NCBI RefSeq assembly: GCF_025465275.1
Contig: NZ_JAODNK010000098.1
Coordinates: 1 to 51,362 of the forward strand
Origin: Nocardia sp.
GTDB taxonomy: Bacteria > Actinomycetota > Actinomycetes > Mycobacteriales > Mycobacteriaceae
Direction of reading: 5' to 3'
DNA length: 51,362 nt
Made by a program: the position numbers and the translations under genes
Shown here: positions 6,759 through 13,815 of the stretch, in pieces
Numbering within the stretch: the stretch's first letter is position 1
How the letters are laid out: every line of letters starts with the position of its first letter
The notes under the pieces: model-generated
What the model saw: the letters and a program-made list of their open reading frames with translations, nothing else
The model's database searches: none
Told to the model about the DNA's origin: nothing

Positions 6759-7633
6759 GCACGACTGTGCGGAAAACTCCCGCCCCGATCTACAAGTCCG
6801 AGGCCGGGGCGGAGGCCATAACGTGCCGCTACCGAGAAGTATTGAGCGACTGGCCCATTCCGGCCGAGCAGCTGCGAATCCCGACCCGCGAGGGCGAGAC
6901 CTTCGTTCTCGCCTCCGGACCGCAGGACGCGCCGCCCCTGGTGCTGCTGCACGGCTCGGGGGCCAACTCCTCGACCTGGCGCGGCGATATCGTGTCCTGG
7001 TCGCGGGATTTCCGCACCTATGCCGTCGACCTCGTCGGCGAGCCCGGCGGCAGCGCACCGTCCCGCCCGAAGCTGGACTCCGACGCGGTCGCGCTGTGGC
7101 TCGACGATGTCCTTGCGGGACTGGGTATTTCGAGTGCGGCCCTGCTGGGCATGTCGCTCGGCGGCTGGACCGCACTGGATTACGCCGTCCGCCGCCCGGA
7201 CCGCATCACCCGACTGGCCCTGCTGTGCCCCGGCGGCGTCGGCAAACAGCGCTACGGCTGGATCCTCAAAGAGATACTCCCCCGACTGGCAGGCCGCCAC
7301 GACGTCCGCCGATCAGCGCAGACCGTAACCGGCTTGGACGCAGCACATCTCGGTCCCGTCCTCGACGATATCGCGCTGACCTTCACCCACTTCAACCCCC
7401 GCACCGAACGCCTCCCCCGCTTCACCGACACCCAGCTCGCCGCCCTGCCCATGCCGGTCCTGGTTATCGTCGGCGACCGCGACGTCATGCTCGACTCCGC
7501 CGAAACCGCGCGCCGAATAAACACTTTCGTCCCGAACGCAACGGTCCAGATACTCCCCGGCGTCGGCCACGCCATCCTCGGCCAAACCGACACAGTGCTC
7601 AACTTCCTCCGCACCCCCACCACCGTGCACTGA
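6755..7633 (+). CDS. Alpha/beta-hydrolase fold enzyme
   Basis: A 292-residue cytosolic hydrolase. The oxyanion-hole motif LLHGSG is at residues 64-69, the nucleophile elbow GMSLGG at 132-137 (Ser134), the acid probably D241 or D243 in VGDRDVM, and the catalytic His272 in GVGHAI. This is the complete serine-hydrolase triad. A cap domain lies between about 160 and 225. The substrate, ester or other, cannot be told. It overlaps the upstream regulator gene by 4 nt (ATGA) and is presumably repressed by it. Confidence 0.9.
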   Translation: MSTTVRKTPAPIYKSEAGAEAITCRYREVLSDWPIPAEQLRIPTREGETFVLASGPQDAPPLVLLHGSGANSSTWRGDIVSWSRDFRTYAVDLVGEPGGSAPSRPKLDSDAVALWLDDVLAGLGISSAALLGMSLGGWTALDYAVRRPDRITRLALLCPGGVGKQRYGWILKEILPRLAGRHDVRRSAQTVTGLDAAHLGPVLDDIALTFTHFNPRTERLPRFTDTQLAALPMPVLVIVGDRDVMLDSAETARRINTFVPNATVQILPGVGHAILGQTDTVLNFLRTPTTVH

Positions 7634-7668
7634 GTCCCTCCCTCGGGTGAGGGGTGCCGGGAAATGCG

Positions 7669-7701
7669 CCGGCCCCGCTCCGAGTCGTGGAGCGGGGCCG
7701 G
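7669..7701. terminator. Bidirectional terminator
   Basis: CCGGCCCCGCTCC (7669-7681) and GGAGCGGGGCCGG (7689-7701) are perfect 13-bp arms with a 7-nt loop, between the convergent hydrolase and ABC ATPase genes. Confidence 0.8.
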
Positions 7702-7719
7702 GCGAGAAGGCTTGTCTCG

Positions 7720-8499
7720 CTACAGAATGCGGGACAGGAAGGCCTTGGTGCGGTCGTGCTGGGGGTTGGCCAGCACCTCGCGCGGAATACCGGCCTCCAC
7801 CACCACTCCGGCATCCATGAACACCAGCTGATCGGCAACCTCACGGGCGAAACCCATTTCGTGGGTCACCACCACCATGGTCATACCGTCGGCCGCCAAT
7901 TCGCGCATGACGCCGAGGACTTCGCCGACGAGCTCCGGATCGAGGGCCGAGGTGGGCTCGTCGAAGAGCATCAGTTTGGGATCCATGGCCAGCGCCCGTG
8001 CGATGGCGACCCGCTGCTGCTGCCCACCGGAGAGCTGCGCCGGATAAGAATGCGCCTTGTCCGCCAAGCCGACTCGGTCCAGCAGTTCATGGGCGCGGGT
8101 GAGCGCGACGGCCTTCTTCAGCTTCTTCACCTGCGTGGGCGCCTCGATAATATTCTCGAGAACGGTCCGGTGCGGGAAGAGGTTGAAGTGCTGGAACACC
8201 ATGCCGATATCGCGGCGCTGCTTGGACGCATCGCGGGGATGGAGTTCGTAGAGCTTGCCGGCCTTCTCGCGATAGCCGACGAGTACATCGTCCACGTAGA
8301 GCCGTCCGGCGTTCACGTCCTCGAGGTGGTTGATGCAGCGCAGGAAGGTGGACTTACCGGACCCGGACGGGCCGATGAGACACATCACCTCACCGCGCTT
8401 CACCTCCAGCGAAATCCCCTTGAGCACATTGAGCGCGCCGAAGTTCTTGTACACCTGTTCGGCGCGCACCATCGGCGCCGACGCATCGGTAAGACTCAT
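7720..8499 (-). CDS. Polar amino acid ABC transporter, ATP-binding protein
   Basis: A 259-residue ATPase of the GlnQ/HisP class that powers amino acid import. Walker A GPSGSGKST is at residues 43-51, Q-loop FQHFNLFPH near 102-110, signature LSGGQQQR at 156-163, Walker B LMLFDE at 176-181 and switch His in VVTHEMGF. The start at 8499 shares one base with the permease stop (TGATG). It is the last gene of the binding protein-permease-ATPase operon, and a strong hairpin follows. It may also serve the second amino acid permease near 31 kb, which lacks an ATPase of its own. Confidence 0.94.
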   Translation of the reverse strand: MSLTDASAPMVRAEQVYKNFGALNVLKGISLEVKRGEVMCLIGPSGSGKSTFLRCINHLEDVNAGRLYVDDVLVGYREKAGKLYELHPRDASKQRRDIGMVFQHFNLFPHRTVLENIIEAPTQVKKLKKAVALTRAHELLDRVGLADKAHSYPAQLSGGQQQRVAIARALAMDPKLMLFDEPTSALDPELVGEVLGVMRELAADGMTMVVVTHEMGFAREVADQLVFMDAGVVVEAGIPREVLANPQHDRTKAFLSRIL

Positions 8500-9452
8500 C
8501 AGTGCCCCTCCTCCGCCGAGCGCTCCATGGTGGCCAAGGCGCGCAACTGTTTTCCGGTCAGCTTCCGCGAAGTACCCCGCGAGTAGTAGCGCTCCAGATA
8601 GAACTGCCCCACCATGAGCACGCTCGTGATGATCAGGTACCAGGTGGCCGCGACCAGCAGCAACGGAATCGGCTGGAAGTTCACGCCGTAGATGTCCCGC
8701 GCCCGGCCGTACAGGTCGGTGGTGAGCGGGATGGCCGTCACCAGCGAGGTGGTCTTGAGCATGGAGATGAGCTCGTTGCCGGTCGGCGGAATGATCACCC
8801 GCATGGCCTGCGGCAGCACCGTCCGGGTCATGGTCTGCGACCACGACATGCCCAGCGCCACCGACGCCTCGCGCTGCCCGTCATCGACGGAATTGATTCC
8901 GGCGCGGACGATTTCGGCCATATAGGCAGCCTCGTTCAGACCCAGGCCGACCACCGCGAAGAAGAACGGCGCCGACCAGTGCTGCACATCGAAGTTCGTG
9001 AACGACGGCCCGAACGGCACGCCCACGGTGATCGTCTTGTACAGCGAGGGGAACAGACCCCAGAACACCAACTGCACGTACACCGGCGTCCCGCGGAAGA
9101 TCCACAGGTACGCCCATGCCACCGAGCGCAGCACCGGATTCGGCGAAAGGCGCATGACCGCCAGCAGCACCCCGAGCAGCACGCCGATGAACATGGCCAG
9201 CACGGTCAGCTCCAGCGTGACCAGAGCACCCTTGGCAATGTTGATGTCGCGCAGGTACTTCCAGTACGTGTCCCAGTGGTAGGCCGGGTTCGTCTTGGCA
9301 CCGTAGAGGAACAGCGCCACCAGCGTCAGCAGTACCGCGGCGGCGATCCACCGGCCCGGCCGTCGCAGCGGAATCGCTTTGATCGGCTGGGGGTCGGTGG
9401 GATTCGCGACCGTCACGGCCGAGGCTGCGGAATTAGTCTCGTCCTGTGACAT
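8499..9452 (-). CDS. Polar amino acid ABC transporter, permease
   Basis: A 317-residue permease of the HisM/GlnP class. A 35-residue cytoplasmic tail precedes a first helix (WIAAAVLLTLVALFLYGA), then four or more helices carry the BPD_transp_1 domain. The EAA loop reads EASVALGMSWSQTMTRTVLP and contacts the ATPase. NPVLRSVAWAYLWIFRGTPV is the typical family motif. A single permease gene is present, so a homodimer is likely. It lies 9 nt after the binding-protein gene and is coupled to the ATPase. Confidence 0.93.
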   Translation of the reverse strand: MSQDETNSAASAVTVANPTDPQPIKAIPLRRPGRWIAAAVLLTLVALFLYGAKTNPAYHWDTYWKYLRDINIAKGALVTLELTVLAMFIGVLLGVLLAVMRLSPNPVLRSVAWAYLWIFRGTPVYVQLVFWGLFPSLYKTITVGVPFGPSFTNFDVQHWSAPFFFAVVGLGLNEAAYMAEIVRAGINSVDDGQREASVALGMSWSQTMTRTVLPQAMRVIIPPTGNELISMLKTTSLVTAIPLTTDLYGRARDIYGVNFQPIPLLLVAATWYLIITSVLMVGQFYLERYYSRGTSRKLTGKQLRALATMERSAEEGH

Positions 9453-9461
9453 CTAGCGTTA

Positions 9462-10370
9462 TCAGCTCTGCGCGCCGTTGATGACCGACTTGGTGATCAC
9501 GCCGTCCTGAACGCCCCAGTTCTCGGCGATCTTCTTGTACTGACCGCTGTCGATCAGGTGCTGCAGGGCCTCCTGCAGGACCGGCGCCAGGGTGGAGCCC
9601 TTCTTCAGCGGCCAGCCGTACGGCGCCGAGTCGAACATCGCACCGGCGGCCTCGATGGTGCCCTGGTTCTGCTTGATGGCGTACGCGGTCACCGGGGAGT
9701 CGGCGGACATGGCGTCGACCTGACCGTTCACCAGCGCGGTGGCCGCGGCGCTCTGCTCGTCGTAGGCGACCTTGGTGATCTCCGGCTTGCCGGCGGCCGT
9801 GCACTTGGCGCTCTTGGCCGGGATCTCGTCGGTGTCCTGAACGGTGGTGCGCTGCACCGCGACTCGCTTGCCGCAGGCATTGTTCGGGTCGATCGGCTTA
9901 CCCTTCTGCTCGGCCCACTGGCTGCCCGCATTGAAGTAGTCGACGAAGTCCGCGGTGGCCTCGCGCTCCTTGTTGTCGGTGAACGACGACATGCCGATGT
10001 TGTAGGTGCCGGCCTCGATGGCCGGGATGATCTTCTCGAAGTCCGATTCCTGGTAGTCGGCCGAAACGCCGAGCACCTTGGCGACGGCGTCCACCAGATC
10101 GACGTCGAAACCGACGATCTTGCCGGTACCCGGATCCTTGTACTCGTTCGGCGAGTAGGGGACGTTCACGCCGACAACGATCTTGCCGCTGCTCTTGATG
10201 TCCGCGGGCAGCTTGGCGGCAATGGTGTCGACCTTAGACACATCCACCTTGGACACCGCAGGGGCATTGGAATCGGAGTTACTGGTACACGCGGTCAGCG
10301 CCAGGGCGCCGCCCGCGAGTACGCAGACGGCCCGCAGGGCACGCCCGCGGAAATCGATACGAACAGACAC
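9462..10370 (-). CDS. Amino acid ABC transporter, substrate-binding lipoprotein
   Basis: A 302-residue family 3 solute-binding protein. Residues 11-28 form a lipoprotein signal with lipobox LTAC (Cys28), so it should be anchored outside the membrane. The ligand domain shows KIVVGVNVPYSPNEY, IVGFDVDLVDAVAKVLG and YNIGMSSFTDNKEREA, typical of glutamate/glutamine-type binding proteins; the exact ligand is uncertain. The Ser-Asn-Asp-rich stretch after the lipobox is a flexible linker. GTG 10370 is preceded by AGGA. It is the first gene of the importer operon. Confidence 0.92.
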   Translation of the reverse strand: MSVRIDFRGRALRAVCVLAGGALALTACTSNSDSNAPAVSKVDVSKVDTIAAKLPADIKSSGKIVVGVNVPYSPNEYKDPGTGKIVGFDVDLVDAVAKVLGVSADYQESDFEKIIPAIEAGTYNIGMSSFTDNKEREATADFVDYFNAGSQWAEQKGKPIDPNNACGKRVAVQRTTVQDTDEIPAKSAKCTAAGKPEITKVAYDEQSAAATALVNGQVDAMSADSPVTAYAIKQNQGTIEAAGAMFDSAPYGWPLKKGSTLAPVLQEALQHLIDSGQYKKIAENWGVQDGVITKSVINGAQS

Positions 10371-10437
10371 AGCAGTTCCTCCACAGTTCGGTCACGCGAC
10401 AACCGGGCGTCGCCCGCCGATTGAAATGTAAGCGAGT

Positions 10438-10488
10438 CGAACATTCCATGCGGGTCGGTAACCGAACATTAATCGGCGACACGCCGAT
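10438..10488. promoter_or_regulatory. Repeat-rich region upstream of the amino acid importer
   Basis: CGAACATT occurs twice (10438-10445 and 10463-10470), 25 nt apart. TCGGTAACCGA (10455-10465) is a perfect palindrome around one base. ATCGGCG-ACA-CGCCGAT (10472-10488) is a 7-bp inverted repeat that could end the upstream dehydrogenase transcript. Together they suggest a regulated promoter, factor unknown. Confidence 0.4.
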
Positions 10489-10523
10489 GCATGGCCGATA
10501 CACGCCCGGTTCCGGAAGTGCGC

Positions 10524-11633
10524 TCACCAGCGGTGCAGCCGGGCCCGCACCTGCTCGGTGAATTCGGTGGTAGATGCTAACCCACCCAAATCGGATGTGG
10601 CGACTCCGGACCGCAACGTCTCGGCAACCGCATGTTCAATCCGCTCGGCCACCCGCCGCAGCGCGCTGTAGGAATCGCGCGCCGCCAGCCAGTGCAGCAG
10701 CATCGCGGAGGAGGCCAGCAGCGCAACCGGATTGGCGCGATTGTGCCCGGCCAGTGTCGGTGCGGCGCCGTGCACGGCCTGCGCCATGGCCTGGCTCTGC
10801 GAACAATTCAGCGACGGCGCCATACCGAGCGAGCCGCTCAATTCACCGGCCAGATCCGAGAGGATGTCGCCGAAGAGATTCTCGGTCACGATGACATCGA
10901 AATCGGCGGGCGTGCGGACCAGCAGCGCCGCCACCGCATCCACGTGCTCATCGTTCACGGCGACGTCCGGATACTCGGCCGCGACCTCGTAGCACACATC
11001 CCGGAACATGCCCATCGTCATCGGCAGCACATTCGCCTTGTGCACGATGGTGACACGCCTACTCCGACCCTGCGCGATTCCGAAGGCCAAGTGCGCAATT
11101 CGCTCAGTCGCCGCGCGCGTCACCACGCCGACCGACATGGACACATCGGCCGTGGGACGGAACTCCCCCGAGCCCGCGAACATATTCCGGTCGGCGTAGA
11201 GCCCTTCGCTGTTCTCCCGGACGATCACCAGATCCATTTCCGGGGTGGTCGCGCGCACACCGTCCAGGGTCCGCGCCGGACGGATGTTTCCGTACAGCCC
11301 GAATCGCTTGCGGATCGCGCCGCCCGGGGGCAGACCGGTGCGGTGATCGGCGGCATAGGAGGCATTGTCGTGCGGGCCCATGATCCAGGCGTCGAGACCC
11401 TCGAGCGCCTTCAGCGTCGGTTCCGGCATCGGATCGCCGAATTCCTCGATGGCGGCATGGCCGATCAGCAGCGGCACCCACTCGATGGGCGGCAGACCCA
11501 CCACTTCGACGGCGTCGTCGACCACGGCCCGGGTGGCCCGCACGATCTCCGGGCCGATGCCGTCGCCCTCGATGAGGCCCAGCCGGAGCCGAATGTCACT
11601 GTCGCCCGGTAGCCGAGTCTCGCTGTCGCTCAT
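10524..11633 (-). CDS. Isocitrate/isopropylmalate dehydrogenase family protein
   Basis: A 369-residue NAD(P)-dependent beta-decarboxylating dehydrogenase. Family landmarks are LGLIEGDGIGPEIV (N-terminal strand and turn), RENSEGLYAD, HKANVLPMTMGMF with the catalytic Lys, DEHVDA in place of the usual D-x-x-x-D metal site neighbourhood, ENLFGDILSDLAGELSGSLG, and GHNRANPVALLASSAM at the cofactor loop. The substrate could be isocitrate, 3-isopropylmalate, homoisocitrate or a tartrate/malate analogue; I cannot decide. ATG 11633 has GAGG 9 nt upstream; another ATG at 11642 is possible. A stand-alone LeuA regulatory domain lies 600 nt away, which hints at a branched-chain-type pathway. Confidence 0.82.
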   Translation of the reverse strand: MSDSETRLPGDSDIRLRLGLIEGDGIGPEIVRATRAVVDDAVEVVGLPPIEWVPLLIGHAAIEEFGDPMPEPTLKALEGLDAWIMGPHDNASYAADHRTGLPPGGAIRKRFGLYGNIRPARTLDGVRATTPEMDLVIVRENSEGLYADRNMFAGSGEFRPTADVSMSVGVVTRAATERIAHLAFGIAQGRSRRVTIVHKANVLPMTMGMFRDVCYEVAAEYPDVAVNDEHVDAVAALLVRTPADFDVIVTENLFGDILSDLAGELSGSLGMAPSLNCSQSQAMAQAVHGAAPTLAGHNRANPVALLASSAMLLHWLAARDSYSALRRVAERIEHAVAETLRSGVATSDLGGLASTTEFTEQVRARLHRW

Positions 11634-11763
11634 GACAGTCATCCTCGCGTAAACGCCGAGGCAGCCACGCGGCGGCACGCGGTTGGCGGTTACCGTAGTG
11701 GGTAAAGGGAAGAGAACAGCAGGGACCGGTGTTGGACCGGGAAACCCGACACGAGAGGACGCC

Positions 11764-12150
11764 ATGGCCACCCAGACACTGACCGAGCAGAACTTCGACG
11801 AGACCGTCACCGGAAGCGATGTGGTTCTCGTCGATTTCTGGGCCGCTTGGTGCGGTCCGTGCCGCCAGTTCGCCCCGACCTTCGAGACGTCTTCGGAGAA
11901 TCACCCGGACGTTGTTTTCGGCAAGGTGGACACCGAGGCCGAGCAGGGACTGGCCGCTGCTGCAAATATCCGTTCCATCCCCACGCTGATGGCCTTCCGC
12001 GAAGGCGTGCTCGTCTTCGCACAGCCCGGCGCACTGCCGCCGGCCGCTCTCGAGGATCTCATCGGGCAGGTGAAGGCCCTCGATATGGAAGAGGTCCGCA
12101 AGCAGCTCGCCGAGCAGCAGGGCGCTGAACAGCAGGGTGCCGAGAAGTAA
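11764..12150 (+). CDS. Thioredoxin
   Basis: A 128-residue thioredoxin. The redox motif WCGPC is at about residues 31-35 within VVLVDFWAAWCGPCRQF, the cis-Pro loop is RSIPTLM, and the fold is complete. It reduces disulfides of cytosolic proteins. The C-terminal extension AEQQGAEQQGAEK holds a short AEQQG duplication, absent from ordinary thioredoxins of about 107 residues. The start at 11764 follows GAGAGGACGCC, a reasonable ribosome site. It is divergent from the dehydrogenase. Confidence 0.93.
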   Translation: MATQTLTEQNFDETVTGSDVVLVDFWAAWCGPCRQFAPTFETSSENHPDVVFGKVDTEAEQGLAAAANIRSIPTLMAFREGVLVFAQPGALPPAALEDLIGQVKALDMEEVRKQLAEQQGAEQQGAEK

Positions 12151-12185
12151 GGCAAACCCGCTCGCGCAGTACACAATTCGCACAT

Positions 12186-12238
12186 CGAATGCGCCGCAAC
12201 CGACGGTAACCATCCCGTGAACGGTTGCGGCGCATTCG
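12186..12238. terminator. Bidirectional terminator, 17-bp stem
   Basis: CGAATGCGCCGCAACCG (12186-12202) and its perfect complement (12222-12238) enclose a 19-nt loop. They lie between thioredoxin and the convergent LeuA-domain gene, ending 1 nt before the latter's stop codon. Confidence 0.82.
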
Positions 12239-12239
12239 T

Positions 12240-12662
12240 TCAGGCGAAGGTGTTGATACCGGCGATCATGGCGCGGACGGTGGATTCCGCGCTGTCGTCG
12301 GCAAGGGCTGCGCCCCAGCCGCGGCGACCGTTGAATTCGCACAGCACGAAGGTGGCGGTGCCGATTTCGGTGCGACGCTGATGGAACTGCAGGATCTCGA
12401 TGGGATAGCCCTCGTCGTAGAGCGCCGAGGTGAGCGCGGCGACCGGGCTCCCGGACGCGGTGACGGTGCGCAGATGGCCGGCAAATTCCAGGGTCGCGGT
12501 GAAATACGCGGCGCGGAGGTGCGTCCATTCGCCCAGCTCGAGCACTCCCGCATCACGGCAGTAGCGATCGTAGAACTGGGCAGAACTCAAGCCGGCGCTC
12601 TCGGCCCGCAGACTCGCGGGGGCAGCGGCGATGAACATGTGGGTATCGATGGTGAGTGTCAT
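12240..12662 (-). CDS. Stand-alone LeuA regulatory (dimerisation) domain protein
   Basis: A 140-residue protein resembling only the C-terminal allosteric domain of alpha-isopropylmalate synthase. The pattern TASGSPVAALTSALYDEGYP, EILQFHQRRTEIGTATFVLC and the end RGWGAALADDSAESTVRAMI match the domain's G-x-G-P-V, strand and W-G-x-x-x-D-x-x-x-x-S repeats that bind leucine. No TIM-barrel synthase precedes it. The N-terminal part (FYDRYCRDAGVLELGEWTHL) corresponds to the linker. It may sense leucine or modulate a LeuA partner; that is inference. ATG 12662 begins MTLTIDTHMF. No clear ribosome site is seen. Confidence 0.68.
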   Translation of the reverse strand: MTLTIDTHMFIAAAPASLRAESAGLSSAQFYDRYCRDAGVLELGEWTHLRAAYFTATLEFAGHLRTVTASGSPVAALTSALYDEGYPIEILQFHQRRTEIGTATFVLCEFNGRRGWGAALADDSAESTVRAMIAGINTFA

Positions 12663-12734
12663 TGAACTAGGTCTTCCCGACTTCTTCGCAGAATTTGGCA
12701 GAGGGGACCAGCACAAGAAAGAAATTCACACGGC

Positions 12735-12775
12735 CCGCAGCGGGGGGGCCGGTCCGGAATCAGACCCCGCTGCGG
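12735..12775 (-). terminator. Terminator-like hairpin
   Basis: CCGCAGCGGGG (12735-12745) and CCCCGCTGCGG (12765-12775) are perfect 11-bp arms with a 19-nt loop. The stop codon of the small reverse frame 12760-12939 lies inside the loop. Confidence 0.5.
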
Positions 12776-12939
12776 CGGAGAACTACGAGTACGCGCGCCA
12801 CAGCCACCATCGCGGTGAGCGGAACAAGCGCGGCGCGGTCGCGGTCGGCGACATTCTGCGCTGCGCTGCGGCTGTAGGCGGGATTCGGCACGGCACCGAG
12901 CATAAGGGCAGATACAGGCATTGGCAACCATATTCGCAT
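12760..12939 (-). CDS. Possible small membrane or secreted protein
   Basis: A doubtful 59-residue frame, MRIWLPMPVSALMLGAVPNP at the start and ALVPLTAMVAVARVLVVL near the end, so two hydrophobic stretches with a positively charged centre and tail (LRRSGV). No family is recognised and no good ribosome site is visible. A terminator-like hairpin at its stop argues weakly that the strand is transcribed. It could equally be a chance frame. Confidence 0.25.
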   Translation of the reverse strand: MRIWLPMPVSALMLGAVPNPAYSRSAAQNVADRDRAALVPLTAMVAVARVLVVLRRSGV

Positions 12940-12987
12940 TCGACTCACGGGTAACTTTGTCGCAGGTCATCCACCCTGTGGCACGCG

Positions 12988-13021
12988 CCATAGCAACCTG
13001 CGTCACTGCCCATAGCAACCT
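12988..13021. promoter_or_regulatory. Two direct repeats with 22-nt spacing upstream of the Csp gene
   Basis: CCATAGCAACCT occurs at 12988-12999 and 13010-13021, start to start 22 nt, about two helical turns. This is what a cooperative regulator needs. They lie 73 nt before the copper-storage gene. A metal-responsive regulator is possible but not shown. Confidence 0.45.
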
Positions 13022-13093
13022 TGGATGCCACAATGGGCAAACCCTGTCGGACTGTCGTTCGAACCCTCCGTGAACTCGAGGAGCACACCCGCG

Positions 13094-13432
13094 ATGACCG
13101 ACCCGAAAATCATGCAGACGATCAACCATCTGTTCGGCTGCCACCGCACCTGTGTCCGCCAAACCGGCGAATCCCTCGATCTCGGTGCTGCGCACGCCGC
13201 GCGCGATCACATCACCCAGCTCATGGACTGCGCCGCCATCTGCCGCCTGGCCGCCGACATCCTCGACCGCCGCTCCCCCTGGGCCCTCGCCCTCTGCGAA
13301 CTCGCCGCCCAAGCCTGCACCGCCACCGCCGAGAGCTGCGAACGCCTCGACGAAAAAATCTGCGCCCGCACCTGCCGAGAAACCGCCGAAGTCCTCACCC
13401 TCCTCTGCACCCAGCTCACAGCAGCCCCCTAA
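13094..13432 (+). CDS. Cys-rich four-helix-bundle copper-storage protein (Csp/DUF326-like)
   Basis: A 112-residue cytosolic protein with ten Cys at 16, 20, 46, 50, 68, 75, 82, 90, 94 and 105. Their C-x-x-x-C spacing places them on one face of predicted helices (LFGCHRTCVRQT, LMDCAAICRLAADI, LCELAAQACTATAESCE, KICARTCRETAEV). This is the pattern of the four-helix-bundle copper-binding proteins that store Cu(I) inside the bundle. No signal peptide is seen, so it is the cytosolic type. ATG 13094 has GAGGAG about 10 nt upstream. A direct-repeat pair upstream may regulate it. Confidence 0.84.
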   Translation: MTDPKIMQTINHLFGCHRTCVRQTGESLDLGAAHAARDHITQLMDCAAICRLAADILDRRSPWALALCELAAQACTATAESCERLDEKICARTCRETAEVLTLLCTQLTAAP

Positions 13433-13487
13433 ACCCGCCCGTTTCGCCCACTAACGCCCGAAATGCCCGTCCCAACCTCTCTCCCTT

Positions 13488-13643
13488 GGCCGCTCGGGCG
13501 GCCAAGCTCTGCGGCCGGGCCGCTCGGGCGAGAAGCTCTGCGGCCGGGCCGCTCGGGCGGGAAGCTCTGCGGGGGCCGCTCGGGCGAGAAGCTCTACCGG
13601 CACCGGTCGGGCGAGAAGCTCTACCGGCACCGCATCTACGCAC
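13488..13643. repeat. GC-rich tandem repeat, about 25-29 bp units, five to six copies
   Basis: Units share the core CGCTCGGGCGAGAAGCTCT. Boundaries are 13488-13512, 13513-13541, 13542-13570, 13571-13598, 13599-13625 and a partial copy to 13643. The first unit contains the palindrome GGCCGCTCGGGCGGCC-like core. Unit lengths of 25, 29, 29, 28 and 27 nt break the frame, so it is not coding. Confidence 0.85.
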
Positions 13644-13690
13644 AGGGCCGAAAGCACTGCACCCCGCAGCTGCGCCGCGCATGAATTGGC

Positions 13691-13730
13691 GTGCCGCGCA
13701 CGGAATGTGCGGCAATTCCATGCGCGGCAC
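13691..13730. repeat. Inverted repeat
   Basis: GTGCCGCGCA (13691-13700) is complementary to TGCGCGGCAC (13721-13730). A second pair, GAATTG (13683-13688) and CAATTC (13713-13718), overlaps it, so alternative hairpins are possible. It may stop transcription from the Csp side. Confidence 0.5.
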
Positions 13731-13764
13731 ACCACTGTGTTCACGAATCTCCCTCTGACACACC

Positions 13765-13796
13765 GCAGCCCGTACTCATCAGAGCACGGGCTGCGA
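13765..13796. terminator. polA terminator
   Basis: CGCAGCCCGT (13765-13774) and ACGGGCTGCG (13787-13796) are perfect 10-bp arms, with CTC/GAG able to extend the stem. It lies 20 nt past the polA stop. Confidence 0.75.
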
Positions 13797-13815
13797 GGTC
13801 TGGAGGTGCTGCGAC

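Larger units (their letters stand above)
12663..13093. other. 430-nt gap with a hairpin and a spaced direct repeat
   Basis: Apart from a doubtful small reverse gene, this stretch holds a terminator-like hairpin (12735-12775) and two copies of CCATAGCAACCT with 22-nt spacing (12988-13021), then the approach to the Csp gene. No RNA gene was recognised. Confidence 0.5.
13433..13815. other. Non-coding gap with tandem repeats, hairpin and terminator
   Basis: Between the Csp gene and polA lie a 156-bp tandem repeat array, an inverted repeat GTGCCGCGCA/TGCGCGGCAC (13691-13730) and the polA terminator. The open frames that cross it are low-complexity readings of the repeats. Confidence 0.6.

Noticed and set aside
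13488..13643. CRISPR array
   Set aside because: Units are contiguous with no unique spacers, vary in length, and no cas genes are present.
13416..13763. Reverse-strand 115-residue frame across the tandem repeats
   Set aside because: Its sequence is a translation of GC-rich repeats, low in complexity, with no family or ribosome site.
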